Shown: positions 52,670-63,233, counted from the stretch's first letter. The stretch: 64,000 bases of DNA from Arthrobacter sp. MSA 4-2 (GCF_016405885.1 NZ_JAEKGC010000014.1:1-64000); one strand, 5' to 3'. A program made the numbers and translations. Notes: a model not told the origin generated them from the letters alone.

Positions 52670-52918
52670 ATGGAAGCCTCCAAGATCCCGGGCCCGTCGG
52701 CCGCCGCACCGCAGCGCGGGCGCTCCGCCCTGATGCTCGCCGCCGTCAGCTGCACAGCGCTGGGCCTGGCCTCACTGATTGCGGTCCTGGTGGGAGCCTG
52801 GCTGCAGGGATCCGCCTGGCCGGGCTTCGTCTACGCGGCCTTCCTCCTGCTGCCGCTGGCTTTCCTGTTGATGGTCGCCCTGGTCATCGGCGCGGTCATC
52901 ACGCGCCGCAGGAGCTGA
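52670..52918 (+). CDS. Small two-helix membrane protein, possibly leaderless
   Basis: An 82-residue protein with two hydrophobic helices (LMLAAVSCTALGLASLIAVL and FVYAAFLLLPLAFLLMVAL) and Arg-rich ends, so it should be an inner-membrane protein. No family was recognised. There is no ribosome site; a TACGCT hexamer at 52655-52660 lies ten bases upstream of the ATG, so a leaderless mRNA is possible. It lies between csp (divergent) and the helicase pair, 55 bases from the next gene. Confidence 0.6.
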   Translation: MEASKIPGPSAAAPQRGRSALMLAAVSCTALGLASLIAVLVGAWLQGSAWPGFVYAAFLLLPLAFLLMVALVIGAVITRRRS

Positions 52919-52973
52919 GGCGGAGAACCCCTGCCGCGCCAGCGTCTCCCGTCCGCCGGGTAATCTGTAGGTA

Positions 52974-55445
52974 ATGTCCGCAATCCGCGCCCTGGCCGAC
53001 GAGTTGGCCGCCCGCAGCGACTCCGATCTGCGCAGCCTCCTTTCGGCACGCCCCGATCTGTCCCTGCCGCCCGTCCCGGACTTCGCCGCCCTGGCCGCCC
53101 GGGCCTCGACGCGCGCCAGCCTCCAACGGGCACTCGAGAACCTCACCGAACCGCAGCTCCAGGTCCTCGAGGCGGTGCTCATCGCCGCCGAGGACGCCGG
53201 CGGAACCGGCGTGGACGCCGCCACGTTGGGCGCCCTCCTCGGCGGCGAGGAACCCCCGGCGCTCGAGCCGGTCCTGGCTCAGCTCACCGCTCGGGCCCTG
53301 CTGCAGGCTCCCCCGGTGTTGCAGGCCGGAGAGCCGCAGGACGGAGCGTTCGACGGCTCGACGCCGGCCGGTAACTGCTACGTTCCCGTCGGCGCACTGG
53401 CCGAGGCGCTCGGACCCTACCCTGCCGGCCTGGGCCGCCCCCTCGAGACCCTCGTCCGCGTCCTGCCGGGCTTTGGCGGGCAGCTCGTGGAGGCCGCCGG
53501 GTGGGTCCGATCGCTTGGCATCGCCCTGGGTCCGACCCCGGATCCTGAGGCCGCCGCACGTGAGCTGTCCGGCGCCGTTGGACGTCCGGCGGACTGGAAA
53601 ATCCTGCTGGCCGCGGCCCCGACGGGCACTAAGGAGCTGCTGGAGCGGCTCGCCGGAGCGCCCGTGGGCGTCGTTCCCGCCGCCGCCCGCGCCGGGTACC
53701 GGGCCGGGCATGCCGCGGCTCCGGTGGACTGGCTGCTCGGGCACGGGCTGCTTGCCCCGCTCGACGTCGCCCATGTCGAGCTGCCCCGCAGCGTCGGCCG
53801 GGCGGTGCGCGGGCACCGGGTCGCCGCATCGCTGCAGGCCGCGCCACCGGATCCCGGGCTCCGCCCGGTGCGCCCTGCGGTCCGCGACAACGCCGCCCAC
53901 AGCGCGGTCGCCGAGACCCTGCGCCTCGTGGATGCCCTGCTGGCACCGGGCGGGCCCACCCCGGTGGCCACCCTGCGCTCGGGCGGGGTCGGCGTGCGCG
54001 AGGTGAAGCGGCTGACCGAGGCGCTGCAGGTCGAGCCGGCCGCCACGCCGTGGCTCCTTGAACTCGCCGCCGGGGCGGGCCTGATCGGGCTCGACGTCGA
54101 CGACTCACGATGGAAGCCCACCGGAGCGGCCGCAGCCGCCGCCGGCGACCGTGAGGCGCTGTGGCTGGCCCTGGCCGGCGGATGGCTCGACCTCGAGCGC
54201 GCCCCCGCGATGGTGGGGACCAAGTCCCCCGACGGGGCCACCATCAACGCACTGGCCGCCGAGGCCTCCCGCCCGGACGCACCCCGCGTGCGCCGGCGGG
54301 TGCTCGACGCCGCCGTCGAACTGACCGCTGAGCACGACGGCGCGACAGTGGCGGGCGTCGATGCCCCGTCCCTGACCGCGCGGCTCGCCTGGCACCAGCC
54401 GCGGCTTCGACGGCGGTTTGAACGCCTCGTCCCCGGAATCCTGGCCGAAGCGGAGGCGCTGGGTCTCTTCGGCGGCGGTGCCCTGACTCCGATCGGGGAG
54501 CTCGTGCAGCAGGACCGGCGGCCGGAGGCCGCCGCCGCGGTCCGGGAAGCCCTCCCGGCGCCCGTGAGCCATTTCGTGGTCCAGGCGGACCTCACCGCCG
54601 TCGCCCCGGGGTACCTCGACCCGGTGGTGGCGCGGGAGCTGCTGCTGCTGGCGGAGCCCGAGGGCCGGGGGCCTGCCACGACCTACCGGTTCTCCCCGGC
54701 CTCACTCCGCCCGGCTCTTGACGCCGGGCAGGACGCAGCGTCGATCCTCGCCTTCTTGACCCGCCATTCGGCAACCGGGCTGCCCCAGGCCCTCACTTAC
54801 CTCGTCGAAGACACCGCCGCCCGGTACGGCTCCCTTCGGGTGGGGAGCGCGGGCAGCTACCTGCGCACCGAGGACGACGCCGCCGTCGAGGCCCTGCTTG
54901 CCGACCCGCGGGCCGCAGCGCTGGGATTGGTGAAGCTGGCTCCGACAGTCGTGGTGGCCCGAGCCGGCGCCGACGAGCTCACGGCGCTGCTGCGGGACCT
55001 CGGCTACACACCCGCTCCCGAGCACCCGACCGCACCCGGCGGCGCCCCTCCTCCAGCCCCCGCCCCACCGTCGACCCCATCGCTGGCCCTGCCTACAGGG
55101 CCAACGCGCACCCGGCCCGGCCCCTGGTCCATCACCGAGGAGGAGATCGCCGCCCAGGTGGATTCCCTCAGGGCCGGCGCCCGGCAGGCACCCGACCGGA
55201 CGGCGGGCCCCGAAGGGGAAACCCTGCTCGGACTCGAGACGCTGCGCGCCGCCATCCGGCTGCGCTCCCCGGTCCGCCTCGGAACCGCCGACAGCCAGGG
55301 CAACGCCGTCCGGGAGGTCCTCGTACCTCTCTCGGTCTCCGGCGGCAGGGTGCGGGTTTTCGATCCGGTGCGGCAGGTTGAGAAGGTTGTCTCGGTGCAC
55401 CGGGTGATGGACGTTGAAATTATCGAAGGGACCTCCGATGGCTGA
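52974..55445 (+). CDS. Helicase-associated (XPB/Ssl2 C-terminal-like) protein
   Basis: An 823-residue soluble protein that in actinobacteria is encoded next to XPB. The N-terminal half has winged-helix-like helices (TEPQLQVLEAVLIAAEDAGG, TLRSGGVGVREVKRLTEALQ); the C-terminal portion contains a Helicase_C_3 region (VQADLTAVAPGYLDPVVARE, SPASLRPALDAGQDAASIL, DTAARYGSLRVGSAGSYLRT). No Walker motifs are visible, so it is not itself an ATPase. The stop overlaps the XPB start by eight bases. It may be a partner or regulator of XPB, as proposed from genomic pairing with the mycobacterial pair. Confidence 0.88.
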   Translation: MSAIRALADELAARSDSDLRSLLSARPDLSLPPVPDFAALAARASTRASLQRALENLTEPQLQVLEAVLIAAEDAGGTGVDAATLGALLGGEEPPALEPVLAQLTARALLQAPPVLQAGEPQDGAFDGSTPAGNCYVPVGALAEALGPYPAGLGRPLETLVRVLPGFGGQLVEAAGWVRSLGIALGPTPDPEAAARELSGAVGRPADWKILLAAAPTGTKELLERLAGAPVGVVPAAARAGYRAGHAAAPVDWLLGHGLLAPLDVAHVELPRSVGRAVRGHRVAASLQAAPPDPGLRPVRPAVRDNAAHSAVAETLRLVDALLAPGGPTPVATLRSGGVGVREVKRLTEALQVEPAATPWLLELAAGAGLIGLDVDDSRWKPTGAAAAAAGDREALWLALAGGWLDLERAPAMVGTKSPDGATINALAAEASRPDAPRVRRRVLDAAVELTAEHDGATVAGVDAPSLTARLAWHQPRLRRRFERLVPGILAEAEALGLFGGGALTPIGELVQQDRRPEAAAAVREALPAPVSHFVVQADLTAVAPGYLDPVVARELLLLAEPEGRGPATTYRFSPASLRPALDAGQDAASILAFLTRHSATGLPQALTYLVEDTAARYGSLRVGSAGSYLRTEDDAAVEALLADPRAAALGLVKLAPTVVVARAGADELTALLRDLGYTPAPEHPTAPGGAPPPAPAPPSTPSLALPTGPTRTRPGPWSITEEEIAAQVDSLRAGARQAPDRTAGPEGETLLGLETLRAAIRLRSPVRLGTADSQGNAVREVLVPLSVSGGRVRVFDPVRQVEKVVSVHRVMDVEIIEGTSDG

Positions 55446-57078
55446 TGGACCGCTGATCGTCCAAAGCGACAAGACCCTCCTGCTGGAGGTCGACCACCCG
55501 CAGGCCGACGAGGCGCGCCACGCCATTGCGCCCTTCGCCGAGCTGGAGCGCGCCCCCGAGCACGTCCACAGCTACCGCCTGACCCCGCTGGGGCTGTGGA
55601 ACGCACGCGCCGCGGGCCTTGACGCCGAGCAGGTCCTCGACACCCTGCTGACGTACTCCCGCTTCCCCGTCCCCCACTCCCTGCTGATCGACATTGAGGA
55701 CACGATGTCCCGCTACGGTCGGCTTCGGCTGGAGAAGGACCCCCAGCACGGGCTGGTCCTGCGCACCACGGACTATCCGGTGCTTGAGGAGGTCCTGCAC
55801 GCGAGGAAGATCGCACCCCTGCTTGGTCCGCGCATCGACGGCGAAACCGTCGTCGTTCACTCCTCGCAGCGCGGCCAGCTCAAGCAGCTGCTGCTCAAGC
55901 TGGGCTGGCCGGCCGAAGACCTCGCCGGCTACGTCGACGGCACCCCCCACCCCATCGCCCTGACCGAGGACGGCTGGTCGCTGCGTCCCTACCAAAAGCT
56001 TGCGGCCGACAGTTTCTTCTCCGGCGGGTCCGGGGTGGTCGTGCTGCCCTGCGGCGCCGGCAAGACCATCGTCGGAGCGGCGGCCATGGCCACCAGCCAG
56101 ACCACTACCCTGATCCTCGTCACGAACACCGTTTCCGCCCGCCAGTGGAAGGACGAACTCCTCAAGCGCACCTCGCTGACCGAGTCGGACATCGGTGAAT
56201 ACTCGGGCGCCCTCAAGGAGGTCCGGCCGGTGACCATCGCCACCTACCAGGTCCTCACCACCCGGCGCGGCGGACTGTACCCGCACCTCGAGCTGCTCGA
56301 TAAGAACGACTGGGGGCTGATTGTCTATGACGAGGTCCACCTGCTCCCGGCGCCCATCTTCAAGATGACGGCCGATCTTCAGGCGCGGCGCCGCCTCGGC
56401 CTCACTGCCACCCTCGTGCGTGAAGACGGCCGGGAGGGCGAGGTCTTTTCGCTGATCGGGCCCAAGCGCTACGACGCCCCCTGGAAGGACATCGAGGCCC
56501 AGGGGTACATCGCCCCGGCCGACTGCGTCGAGGTCCGCGTCGACCTGCCCCGGGACGAACGCGTCGCCTATGCCATGGCCGAGGACGGCGACAAGTACCG
56601 GCTGTGCGCGACGTCGGATACCAAGTCCGGCGTCGTCGAGAAGCTCGCCGCCGCTCACAAGGGCGAACAGCTGCTGGTCATCGGGCAGTACCTCGACCAG
56701 CTCGATGACCTCGGCGAACGGCTGGACGCGCCGGTGATCAAGGGCGACACCTCCGTAAAGGAGCGCCAGCGGCTCTTCGCCGCCTTCCGCAGCGGGGAAA
56801 TTTCGACCCTTGTGGTGTCGAAGGTGGCCAACTTCTCGATCGACCTGCCCGAGGCCTCGGTCGCCATCCAGGTCTCGGGTTCCTTCGGCTCGCGCCAGGA
56901 GGAGGCCCAGCGCCTGGGCCGGCTGCTGCGGCCCAAGGCCGACGGACGCGCCGCCCGCTTCTACACTGTCGTCGCCCGCGACACCCTCGACCAGGACTTC
57001 GCCGCCAAGCGGCAGCGCTTCCTGGCGGAGCAGGGCTACGCCTACCGGATCCTCGACGCGGCCGGACTCGCCGGGTGA
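55438..57078 (+). CDS. DNA repair helicase XPB
   Basis: A 546-residue superfamily-2 helicase related to eukaryotic/archaeal XPB and mycobacterial Ercc3. The N-terminal domain has EVDHPQADEARHAIAPFAEL and a damage-recognition-like segment; Walker A is VVLPCGAGKTIVGAAA, DEVHLLPAP is motif II, GLTATLVREDGREG motif III, and QEEAQRLGRLLRPK motif VI. It should unwind DNA 3' to 5'. The ATG at 55438 has GGGACCTCC upstream and is coupled to its partner. Both lie in a plus-strand run that continues into the two-component genes after 76 bases. Confidence 0.93.
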   Translation: MADGPLIVQSDKTLLLEVDHPQADEARHAIAPFAELERAPEHVHSYRLTPLGLWNARAAGLDAEQVLDTLLTYSRFPVPHSLLIDIEDTMSRYGRLRLEKDPQHGLVLRTTDYPVLEEVLHARKIAPLLGPRIDGETVVVHSSQRGQLKQLLLKLGWPAEDLAGYVDGTPHPIALTEDGWSLRPYQKLAADSFFSGGSGVVVLPCGAGKTIVGAAAMATSQTTTLILVTNTVSARQWKDELLKRTSLTESDIGEYSGALKEVRPVTIATYQVLTTRRGGLYPHLELLDKNDWGLIVYDEVHLLPAPIFKMTADLQARRRLGLTATLVREDGREGEVFSLIGPKRYDAPWKDIEAQGYIAPADCVEVRVDLPRDERVAYAMAEDGDKYRLCATSDTKSGVVEKLAAAHKGEQLLVIGQYLDQLDDLGERLDAPVIKGDTSVKERQRLFAAFRSGEISTLVVSKVANFSIDLPEASVAIQVSGSFGSRQEEAQRLGRLLRPKADGRAARFYTVVARDTLDQDFAAKRQRFLAEQGYAYRILDAAGLAG

Positions 57079-57154
57079 TGCCGTGGGATGCGTCCTCTCT
57101 CGTCGGGCCGGCATCCAGTGGACGTCCAGCCAATTTCCAGAAAACGAGCGGATA

Positions 57155-57874
57155 ATGGCGAAGGTGAAGAAACCGACCCCTGAAGCGAAGCTCCTCGTCG
57201 TCGACGATGAACCGAACATCCGCGAACTGCTGTCCACCTCCCTGCGGTTCGCCGGTTTCGAGGTCGTCGCCGCCGGCAACGGACGGGAGGCCCTGGCCGC
57301 GGCCGAGGCCCACAACCCCGACCTCGCCGTCCTCGATGTCATGCTTCCCGACATGGACGGCTTCACCGTAACCCGGCGCCTGCGGGCGGCGGGCCGTCAT
57401 TTCCCGGTGGTCTTCCTCACCGCGCGCGACGACACCGAGGACAAGGTCACCGGCCTCACCGTCGGCGGTGACGACTATGTCACCAAGCCCTTCAGCCTCG
57501 ATGAGGTGGTCGCCCGGATCCGGGCCGTGCTGCGCCGGACCCAGCCCCTGTCCGATGACGACGCCGTCATCCGGGTTGACGACCTTGAACTTGACGACGA
57601 CGCGCACGAGGTCCGCCGGGCCGGGGAGATCATCGAGCTGTCCCCCACCGAGTTCAAGCTGCTGCGCTATTTGATGATGAACCCGAACCGGGTGCTTTCC
57701 AAGGCGCAGATCCTCGACCACGTGTGGGAGTACGACTTCAACGGGGATGCCTCGATCGTCGAGTCGTACATCTCCTACCTCCGCCGGAAGATCGACAAGA
57801 ATGCCGACGCGGCGGCACTCATCCAGACAAAGCGGGGCGTCGGTTACCTCCTGCGCTCCACGGACCGACGGTAG
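57155..57874 (+). CDS. OmpR-family response regulator (TrcR/MprA-like)
   Basis: A 239-residue regulator: receiver domain 13-127 with DDEP acidic pocket, phospho-acceptor Asp61 in LAVLDVMLP, Thr89 and Lys111, then a winged-helix domain (SPTEFKLLRYLMMNPNRVLS, VESYISYLRRKID, KRGVGYLL). The start at 57155 gives a short basic lead, AKVKKPTPEAK. It precedes its histidine kinase by 12 bases, so the pair is one system. The signal and targets are unknown. Naming as a specific paralogue would go beyond the evidence. Confidence 0.92.
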   Translation: MAKVKKPTPEAKLLVVDDEPNIRELLSTSLRFAGFEVVAAGNGREALAAAEAHNPDLAVLDVMLPDMDGFTVTRRLRAAGRHFPVVFLTARDDTEDKVTGLTVGGDDYVTKPFSLDEVVARIRAVLRRTQPLSDDDAVIRVDDLELDDDAHEVRRAGEIIELSPTEFKLLRYLMMNPNRVLSKAQILDHVWEYDFNGDASIVESYISYLRRKIDKNADAAALIQTKRGVGYLLRSTDRR

Positions 57875-57886
57875 GTAGCAGGGCCC

Positions 57887-59350
57887 TTGATTCGACGGTG
57901 GAATTCGGCTTCGCTGCGCTCGCAGCTGGTGGCCATCATGACCCTGCTCATGGTGGTGACCGTGGGCATTACCGGGATCGTGACGGTTTCGCTGCTTCGC
58001 AACGGGCTGATCGAACGCATGGACGGGGACCTGACCGCCAACGCCCAGAACGTCTCCAACGCCTTCTTCCACGACCGCAGCGCGAGCGACCGCCCGCTCC
58101 TGCGCTTCTACGGGGCGCTCCTCGGCCCCGACGGCACCATCCTCGAGACCTCCCACTCCGCCGCGGAGTCCGACGTTCCCCGGCTTCCGCACCTCACCTC
58201 CAAGCAGGTGAACAAGCTCAAGGGTGAGGCGTTCGAGGTGCGCGGCACCGCCCCGGAAAGCCCGGGCTGGCGGGTGAAGGTCCTCGAGTACGAGGACGGG
58301 CCGCAGACCCTGGCGATCGCCTCCCCCATGACCACCGTGGACGACTCCGTCCAGGAGGCCTCCGAGATCATCTTCACGGTGGGCCTGGTGGCGACGATGA
58401 TCGCCTCGGCCATCGCCTTCGTCGCCGTGACCCGCCAGTTCCGCCCCCTGGCCCGGGTGGAGCGCACCGCCGCCGCCATCGCCGCCGGGGATCTCTCGCG
58501 CCGCGTCGAAGTCGAGCGGCCCGCCACGGAGGTGGGGCGCCTCTCCCGCTCCCTGAACGCCATGCTTGCCCACATCGAGCGGGCCTTCGCCGCGCGCACC
58601 GAATCCGAACGGAAGATGCGCCGGTTCGTCGCCGACGCCTCCCACGAGCTGCGCACACCCCTGGTGACCATCCGCGGCTTCTCGGAGCTGTACCGGCACG
58701 GCGCGCTGCAGAAGGAGGAGGACGTCGCGGCGGCCATGGGCCGGATCGAAAGCGAAGCCATCCGGATGGGCCATCTGGTGGAGGACCTGCTGACCCTCGC
58801 CCGGATCGACGAGCAGCGGCCACTCGAGGCGAAGCCCATCGACCTGATGGTCCTCGGCAACGACGCGGCCCTCGACGCCCGGGCCATCGCGCCTGACCGC
58901 ACCATCACCGTCACCGGGCTCGACGGCGGTGCACCGCGTCCCGCGCCCACCGTCGGCGATGAGGCTCGGCTGCGGCAGGTGGTGGGAAACCTCATGACCA
59001 ACGCACTGCGCTACACCCCCGAGGGGACGCCGATCGAGGTTGCTGTCGGGGTGGCCCCCGTCATCCACGGACGGAGCGACTCGGTGATCGAGGTCCGTGA
59101 CCACGGTCCCGGAATTTCCGAGGAGGACGCCGCGCGGGTCTTCGAACGCTTCTACCGAGCCGACTCCTCCCGGCACCGGGAAACCGGAGGTACCGGGCTG
59201 GGGCTCGCCATCGTCGCCGCGCTCGTCGCCCAGCACGACGGCACGGTGAGGCTCGAGGACACCCCGGGCGGCGGGGCCACCCTGTCGATCCGTCTGCCCC
59301 ACGCGGTGGACGAGCACCCCCTTGAGTTCTCCTCCACAGACCCCGCCTGA
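57887..59350 (+). CDS. Sensor histidine kinase
   Basis: A 487-residue membrane kinase: TM1 at about 14-35, an extracytoplasmic sensor of about 125 residues, TM2 near 160-182, HAMP (RQFRPLARVERTAAAIAAGD), phosphorylated His in DASHELRTPL, then the N box GNLMTNALRYTPEGT, G1 VRDHGPGISEED, F box RFYRADSSR and G2 GTGLGLAIV. The start is TTG at 57887, with GGTAGCAGGG upstream. It is the partner of the regulator just before. The C-terminal residues after LPHAVDE are extra. The stimulus is unknown. Confidence 0.9.
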   Translation: MIRRWNSASLRSQLVAIMTLLMVVTVGITGIVTVSLLRNGLIERMDGDLTANAQNVSNAFFHDRSASDRPLLRFYGALLGPDGTILETSHSAAESDVPRLPHLTSKQVNKLKGEAFEVRGTAPESPGWRVKVLEYEDGPQTLAIASPMTTVDDSVQEASEIIFTVGLVATMIASAIAFVAVTRQFRPLARVERTAAAIAAGDLSRRVEVERPATEVGRLSRSLNAMLAHIERAFAARTESERKMRRFVADASHELRTPLVTIRGFSELYRHGALQKEEDVAAAMGRIESEAIRMGHLVEDLLTLARIDEQRPLEAKPIDLMVLGNDAALDARAIAPDRTITVTGLDGGAPRPAPTVGDEARLRQVVGNLMTNALRYTPEGTPIEVAVGVAPVIHGRSDSVIEVRDHGPGISEEDAARVFERFYRADSSRHRETGGTGLGLAIVAALVAQHDGTVRLEDTPGGGATLSIRLPHAVDEHPLEFSSTDPA

Positions 59351-59456
59351 GGCCCGGTTGTCCCCAGCCGGACAGGGAGGAGCCTCCCCCGGTCCGCGGT
59401 GACCTACCGTTTCCAAACCGGCACCCGCCGGGAGGGAACCGGCCAGGGAGGACTTC

Positions 59457-59747
59457 ATGGCACATTTCAACGTCGACACCGACAGTCTTGCCGCTCGCAG
59501 CGCGCAGGTGCAGGGAACCATCGGCAGGCTGCAGTCCGAGGTCGACTCAATGCAGGCCGGGCTGAGGGAGCTCGAGGCGTTGTGGACCGGCCAGGCCGCC
59601 TCCAACTTCCAGGCTCTCGTCGCCCAGTGGCGGGGAACGCAGGCGAGGGTCGAGGAATCCCTGGCCGCCATCAACGAGGCGCTCGCCGCCGCGGGCCGCC
59701 ACTACGCCGAGGCGGAGTTGAACAACGCCAGGATGTTCCTGCCCTGA
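59457..59747 (+). CDS. WXG100 (ESAT-6-like) protein
   Basis: A 96-residue helical hairpin protein with the Trp-x-Gly motif (LWTGQAASN, Trp43 to Gly45) between two long amphipathic helices (LQSEVDSMQAGLRELEALW and FQALVAQWRGTQARVEESLA). Such proteins are usually exported by type VII secretion, but no EssC or partner gene is in this window. GGGAGG precedes the ATG. It follows the kinase gene by 106 bases on the same strand; a link to it is only positional. Confidence 0.88.
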   Translation: MAHFNVDTDSLAARSAQVQGTIGRLQSEVDSMQAGLRELEALWTGQAASNFQALVAQWRGTQARVEESLAAINEALAAAGRHYAEAELNNARMFLP

Positions 59748-59823
59748 CCACCCGGTCACGGCAGGACCTGCTGTCCCTTCGCCGTAGCCACCACCCTGGC
59801 GCAGCCGTTCGTCGTTAACGCGA

Positions 59824-59859
59824 AGGAGCGGCACCCCCTCGAAAGGGGATGCCGCTCCT
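59824..59859. terminator. Terminator between the WXG100 gene and groL
   Basis: A 10-bp perfect outer stem (59824-59833 with 59850-59859) plus inner CCCC/GGGG separates convergent genes. A weak T-rich tail is present on the minus strand only. Confidence 0.75.
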
Positions 59860-59889
59860 GGTCGGCTGGAGAGCCGGGGGGTTTGGGGA

Positions 59890-61524
<1,635 letters not shown>

Positions 61525-61678
61525 TTAGGTCCTTTCGGGGACAGTTATGCATTTCAGCAAACGAGTGGTCACCAGCCTGCGGTGCCCGCGACGGACGGGC
61601 TTTCCCGGAAACGATCTCTTTACGCTCCGGGTGCACCCTCACCACAGTGGTATGCCTGCTTTGCTCGATGCCCATGAC

Positions 61679-61705
61679 TTAGCAGTCAGCGGGTTCGAGT
61701 GCTAA
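61679..61705. promoter_or_regulatory. CIRCE operator, groL-proximal
   Basis: TTAGCAGTC-N9-GAGTGCTAA differs from the HrcA operator consensus by one base (CAGTC for CACTC). It spans the predicted transcription start for groL. Confidence 0.9.
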
Positions 61706-61710
61706 GTCAA

Positions 61711-61739
61711 TAATTAGCACTCCCACCGCACGAGTGCAA
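61711..61739 (-). promoter_or_regulatory. groL promoter
   Basis: On the minus strand TTGCAC (61734-61739) and TAATTA (61711-61716) are separated by 17 bases. The distal CIRCE covers nearly all of it, and the proximal CIRCE covers the start point. Confidence 0.75.
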
Positions 61740-61740
61740 G
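61714..61740. promoter_or_regulatory. CIRCE operator, distal
   Basis: TTAGCACTC-N9-GAGTGCAAG has a perfect left half and two mismatches in the right half. It is eight bases from the first CIRCE. The remaining bases between 61519 and 61863 show no gene. Confidence 0.85.
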
Positions 61741-61863
61741 CCGCCGGAACCCGAACGGCCGGGGATGACCCTGAAAGGCGGAGGCCGGATCCGGGGTTCT
61801 ACCTGATGCGCAGCCTTTCGCCCGGGCATAGCGTAGAAGCAGCACCAACAACCAAGGAGAAAT

Positions 61864-62550
61864 GTGTCAACGACCCCAGACCAGCCCCGCTCCGACTCGG
61901 ACCCTGCGCCGGACGCAGCGGCCCCGCAGCCAGACGGGTACCCCCTGCCGGGCGGAGCGCGGGAGCACGACGATACCGCCGTGGACCCGCAGGCTCAGCT
62001 GTTCGAGCGGAAGGACAACCTGCCGGACGACGGCGACGCCTACCGCCAGCCCGCAGCGCCCTCGGGTCCCCGCCAGGACCTGTATTCCCAGGATCCCTAC
62101 GCCGAGGACTCTTCCCGGCCGGCCCCGTCCGGTGAGTACCAGCCGAACCCCTACGAGCAGAACTCGTATCAGGGGAACCAGTACCCGCAGGGACAGTTCC
62201 AGCAGGGCCCGCCCCCGGGCGGGCAGTATCCCTCGGGCCAGTTCCAGGGCCAGTTCCCCCAAGGCCAGTACCCGCAGGGCCAGCCCTACGGCGTCCCCGG
62301 CTACCCGTATGGCTCGGGCTATCCCGAGCAGAAGTCGCGGCTTGTGGCCGGACTTCTCGGGATCCTGCTCGGTTCCCTGGGCATCCACAGGTTCTACCTC
62401 GGATATGTGGGCATCGGCATCGCCCAGATCGCCGTCACCATCGTGACCTTCGGGTTGGGGGCCGTCTGGGGCTTCATCGAGGGCATCATGATCCTCGTGG
62501 GCGCCGAGTCCTTCCGGCGGGATGCCAAGGGCGTGCCCCTCAAGGAGTAA
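61864..62550 (+). CDS. TM2-domain protein with long disordered N-terminus
   Basis: A 228-residue membrane protein. The first 155 residues are low-complexity, with PDQPRSDSDP, then repeated GQ/PQG/QFQ units (QYPQGQFQQGPPPGGQYPSG) and YGVPGYPYG. The C-terminal TM2 domain has two helices separated by LGIHRFYLG and WGFIEGIMILVG, the family hallmark. GTG start with AAGGAGAAAT upstream. Function is unknown; such proteins are seen across actinobacteria. The stop is followed by a GC-rich hairpin. Confidence 0.88.
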   Translation: MSTTPDQPRSDSDPAPDAAAPQPDGYPLPGGAREHDDTAVDPQAQLFERKDNLPDDGDAYRQPAAPSGPRQDLYSQDPYAEDSSRPAPSGEYQPNPYEQNSYQGNQYPQGQFQQGPPPGGQYPSGQFQGQFPQGQYPQGQPYGVPGYPYGSGYPEQKSRLVAGLLGILLGSLGIHRFYLGYVGIGIAQIAVTIVTFGLGAVWGFIEGIMILVGAESFRRDAKGVPLKE

Positions 62551-62557
62551 GGCAGCA

Positions 62558-62584
62558 GGCCGGCCGGCGAATCACCGGCCGGCC
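62558..62584. terminator. Perfect 10-bp hairpin after the TM2 gene
   Basis: GGCCGGCCGG pairs with CCGGCCGGCC around a seven-base CGAATCA loop, between convergent genes. There is no T tract. Confidence 0.6.
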
Positions 62585-62597
62585 GGCCGTCGCCGGA

Positions 62598-63233
62598 CTA
62601 CTGGAGTTCGGGGCCGATGACCACCGTGAGGTCCGGCGACACGCCCGCCCCGTCCTGGACCGCGGCGATCCCCAGTGCGGAGGCCACGGCTTCGGCACCG
62701 GCCCGCTGCTCCGCCCCGTTATAGAAGACGACCGACCCCTCAAGCGGGGCGCCGGCCCAGTTTCCGGGCGAAGCACCGGTCCAGCCGTCGGCGGTCAGGC
62801 GCCCGGCCACCGTTCCGGCGAGCCCGGGGACGCCGGTGCTGTTGAGCACGTTGACCTTCTGCGCCTTATCGACGGTCGGCTTCGGGTCCTGCGGAGGTGC
62901 CGACGTCGCCGGCGTGGACGGGCCCGCCGTGCCGGTGGCCTCCGGGGATCCCGGTTCCGGCGGGCGCAGCCTGTCCGTCGACGATGCGGTGGGCTCAGGG
63001 CTGCTGTCCGCGGCCGCGCCGGCATTGGCCGCGGAGGCGGACCCTGCCCCGCCCATCTCGAGCCGCGGGAGCAGGAAGTAGGCGGCAACGCCTACCAGCA
63101 AAGCAAGGACTCCCACGGCAATCTTCAACCCGAGGCCGCTTCCCCGGACGGCGACGAGCCTCTCCCGGTGCACCCCCTGGCGCGACGCCGTCTCGGGGAT
63201 GCGGTCAAACTCGTCCTGGGGGTACTTGCTCAT
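62598..63233 (-). CDS. LytR_C-domain membrane-anchored protein
   Basis: A 211-residue protein with a cytosolic lead (MSKYPQDEFDRIPETASRQG), one transmembrane helix (LGLKIAVGVLALLVGVAAYFL), an Ala/Ser/Pro tether, and a C-terminal LytR_C domain (VNVLNSTGVPGLAGTVAGRL, SVVFYNGAEQRAGAEAVASA). LytR_C domains are found in cell-wall-associated proteins, but this one lacks the LCP catalytic domain. It lies 24 bases after the DUF3263 gene, so the two are likely co-transcribed. Its function is unknown. Confidence 0.88.
   Translation of the reverse strand: MSKYPQDEFDRIPETASRQGVHRERLVAVRGSGLGLKIAVGVLALLVGVAAYFLLPRLEMGGAGSASAANAGAAADSSPEPTASSTDRLRPPEPGSPEATGTAGPSTPATSAPPQDPKPTVDKAQKVNVLNSTGVPGLAGTVAGRLTADGWTGASPGNWAGAPLEGSVVFYNGAEQRAGAEAVASALGIAAVQDGAGVSPDLTVVIGPELQ

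Noticed and set aside
56738-59674. A 978-codon frame antisense to XPB and the two-component genes
   Set aside because: It covers three convincing genes on the other strand and shows the usual shadow composition.
61697-61722. Reversed CIRCE palindrome as a separate operator
   Set aside because: It arises from the inner halves of two adjacent CIRCE elements in the normal orientation.
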